42,518 nucleotides of DNA from the NCBI GenBank assembly GCA_019721035.1, contig JAHEAA010000018.1, forward strand, positions 1 to 42,518. Reading direction: 5' to 3'. The stretch is from Candidatus Sysuiplasma acidicola. Lineage in GTDB: Archaea; Thermoplasmatota; Thermoplasmata; Sysuiplasmatales; Sysuiplasmataceae. Position numbers and translations under genes: made by a program. This document shows positions 42,083-42,518 of the stretch, one piece after another (the first letter of the stretch is position 1; each line of letters starts with the position of its first letter). The notes beneath the pieces were generated by a model. The model was not told the DNA's origin, made no database searches, and saw only the letters and a program-made list of their open reading frames with translations.

Positions 42083-42518
42083 AGTGCACGCAGGATGGGG
42101 CTGTTCAGGAATCCTGTCGTATGTGCAATAGACAGTTCAGACACAGAGTATTACGGCGAAGGGGATACGCTTGTTGTCGGTGGAAAGCAGAAGAACGGAA
42201 CGAACAGTTTCCACCGTGTCAGCACGACCGTACCCGTCTCCGGAGGAATAAAGTTCGACCTCGGCATGGTTGTGAGGAAGCCGATGGACAGCGACACGGA
42301 CGCGATAGCCGCACTCATCGGAAGTTCGTCCGTGTATGTCAATGTCTGGCTCTATCTGCTGGACAGGGGTTTCCGTTCTGCAGAGAACTGGAAACTGTTC
42401 GACGGCATGGGGAAGCATTACCTCATGCCCTATCCCCACGACGACAGGATAGAGAGGGAAATCAGGAAGACAGCGGGGCTGTCCATGCGCATAATCGGCA
42501 ACTACGAGGTAAAGGGCA
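42083..42518 (+). pseudogene. DDE transposase, catalytic part, continues beyond the window
   Basis: In the same frame after the TAG the sequence reads SARRMGLFRNPVVCAIDSSD, then EYYGEGDTLVVGGKQKNGTN. It goes on to YLLDRGFRSAENWKLFDGMG and KHYLMPYPHDDR. AIDSSD holds the first catalytic Asp and LLDRGF the second. The final Glu would lie past the right edge. GGKQKNGTNSF and DRGF are strong marks of archaeal IS4-type DDE transposases. ATG at 42095 could permit separate initiation of a truncated product. The right end, terminal repeats and target duplication are not visible. Confidence 0.8.

Overview
The window looks like chromosomal DNA of a euryarchaeon, most likely Thermoplasmatota (phylum-level inference, not proven). 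Supporting signs are PCNA, RadA, Alba, a TFIIS-like cleavage factor, archaeosine synthase, wyosine and G10 tRNA methyltransferases, ether-lipid enzymes, an intron-containing tRNA-Tyr, a 5S rRNA gene unlinked to 16S/23S (as in Thermoplasma), archaeal TATA boxes and several apparently leaderless starts.

Layout. 1-6544 (minus): a peptide-type ABC transporter with a giant surface-anchored binding protein carrying an internal beta-propeller, then two permeases, the second apparently frameshifted. 6829-8061: amidohydrolase/deaminase. 8383-11626: membrane protein, TFS, PCNA, PurN. 11725-14437: split transketolase, transaldolase and a small tail-anchored protein. 14438-16078: PadR regulator plus Nramp transporter with an operator-like repeat. 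16226-17939: two crotonase-family enzymes. 18089-20302: a ferritin-like diiron protein resembling acyl-ACP desaturases beside a geranylgeranyl-reductase-family flavoprotein. 20313-22765: anchored surface protein, Taw2-like enzyme, DUF835 protein. 22775-25891: pyruvate phosphate dikinase and Alba. 26156-27814: UPF0200 kinase-like protein, a small unknown protein, DUF92 membrane protein. 27950-28084: 5S rRNA. 28255-29594: zinc-ribbon membrane protein and roadblock protein. 29599-31004: PyrB/PyrI. 31070-35138: ArcS, RadA and the tRNA G10 methyltransferase. 35169-36650: M50 membrane protease. 36914-38514: DGGGP and GGGP synthases (ether-lipid core). 38545-41298: PdxT, HIT protein, tRNA-Tyr, HisRS. 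41299-42518: an AT-rich stretch followed by the left part of an insertion sequence.

Most of the window is ordinary core metabolism and information processing in short operons. The most unusual points are: (i) the insertion-sequence transposase interrupted by one in-frame TAG, whose start lies in a 16-bp inverted repeat that encloses its own TATA box; (ii) a substrate-binding protein with an inserted YVTN-like propeller; (iii) a desaturase-like diiron protein beside an isoprenoid-lipid reductase; (iv) a 5S rRNA with about 12 extra nucleotides near its 3' end; and (v) a tRNA-Tyr intron that duplicates an anticodon-stem strand. No CRISPR array, integrase or prophage module was seen.
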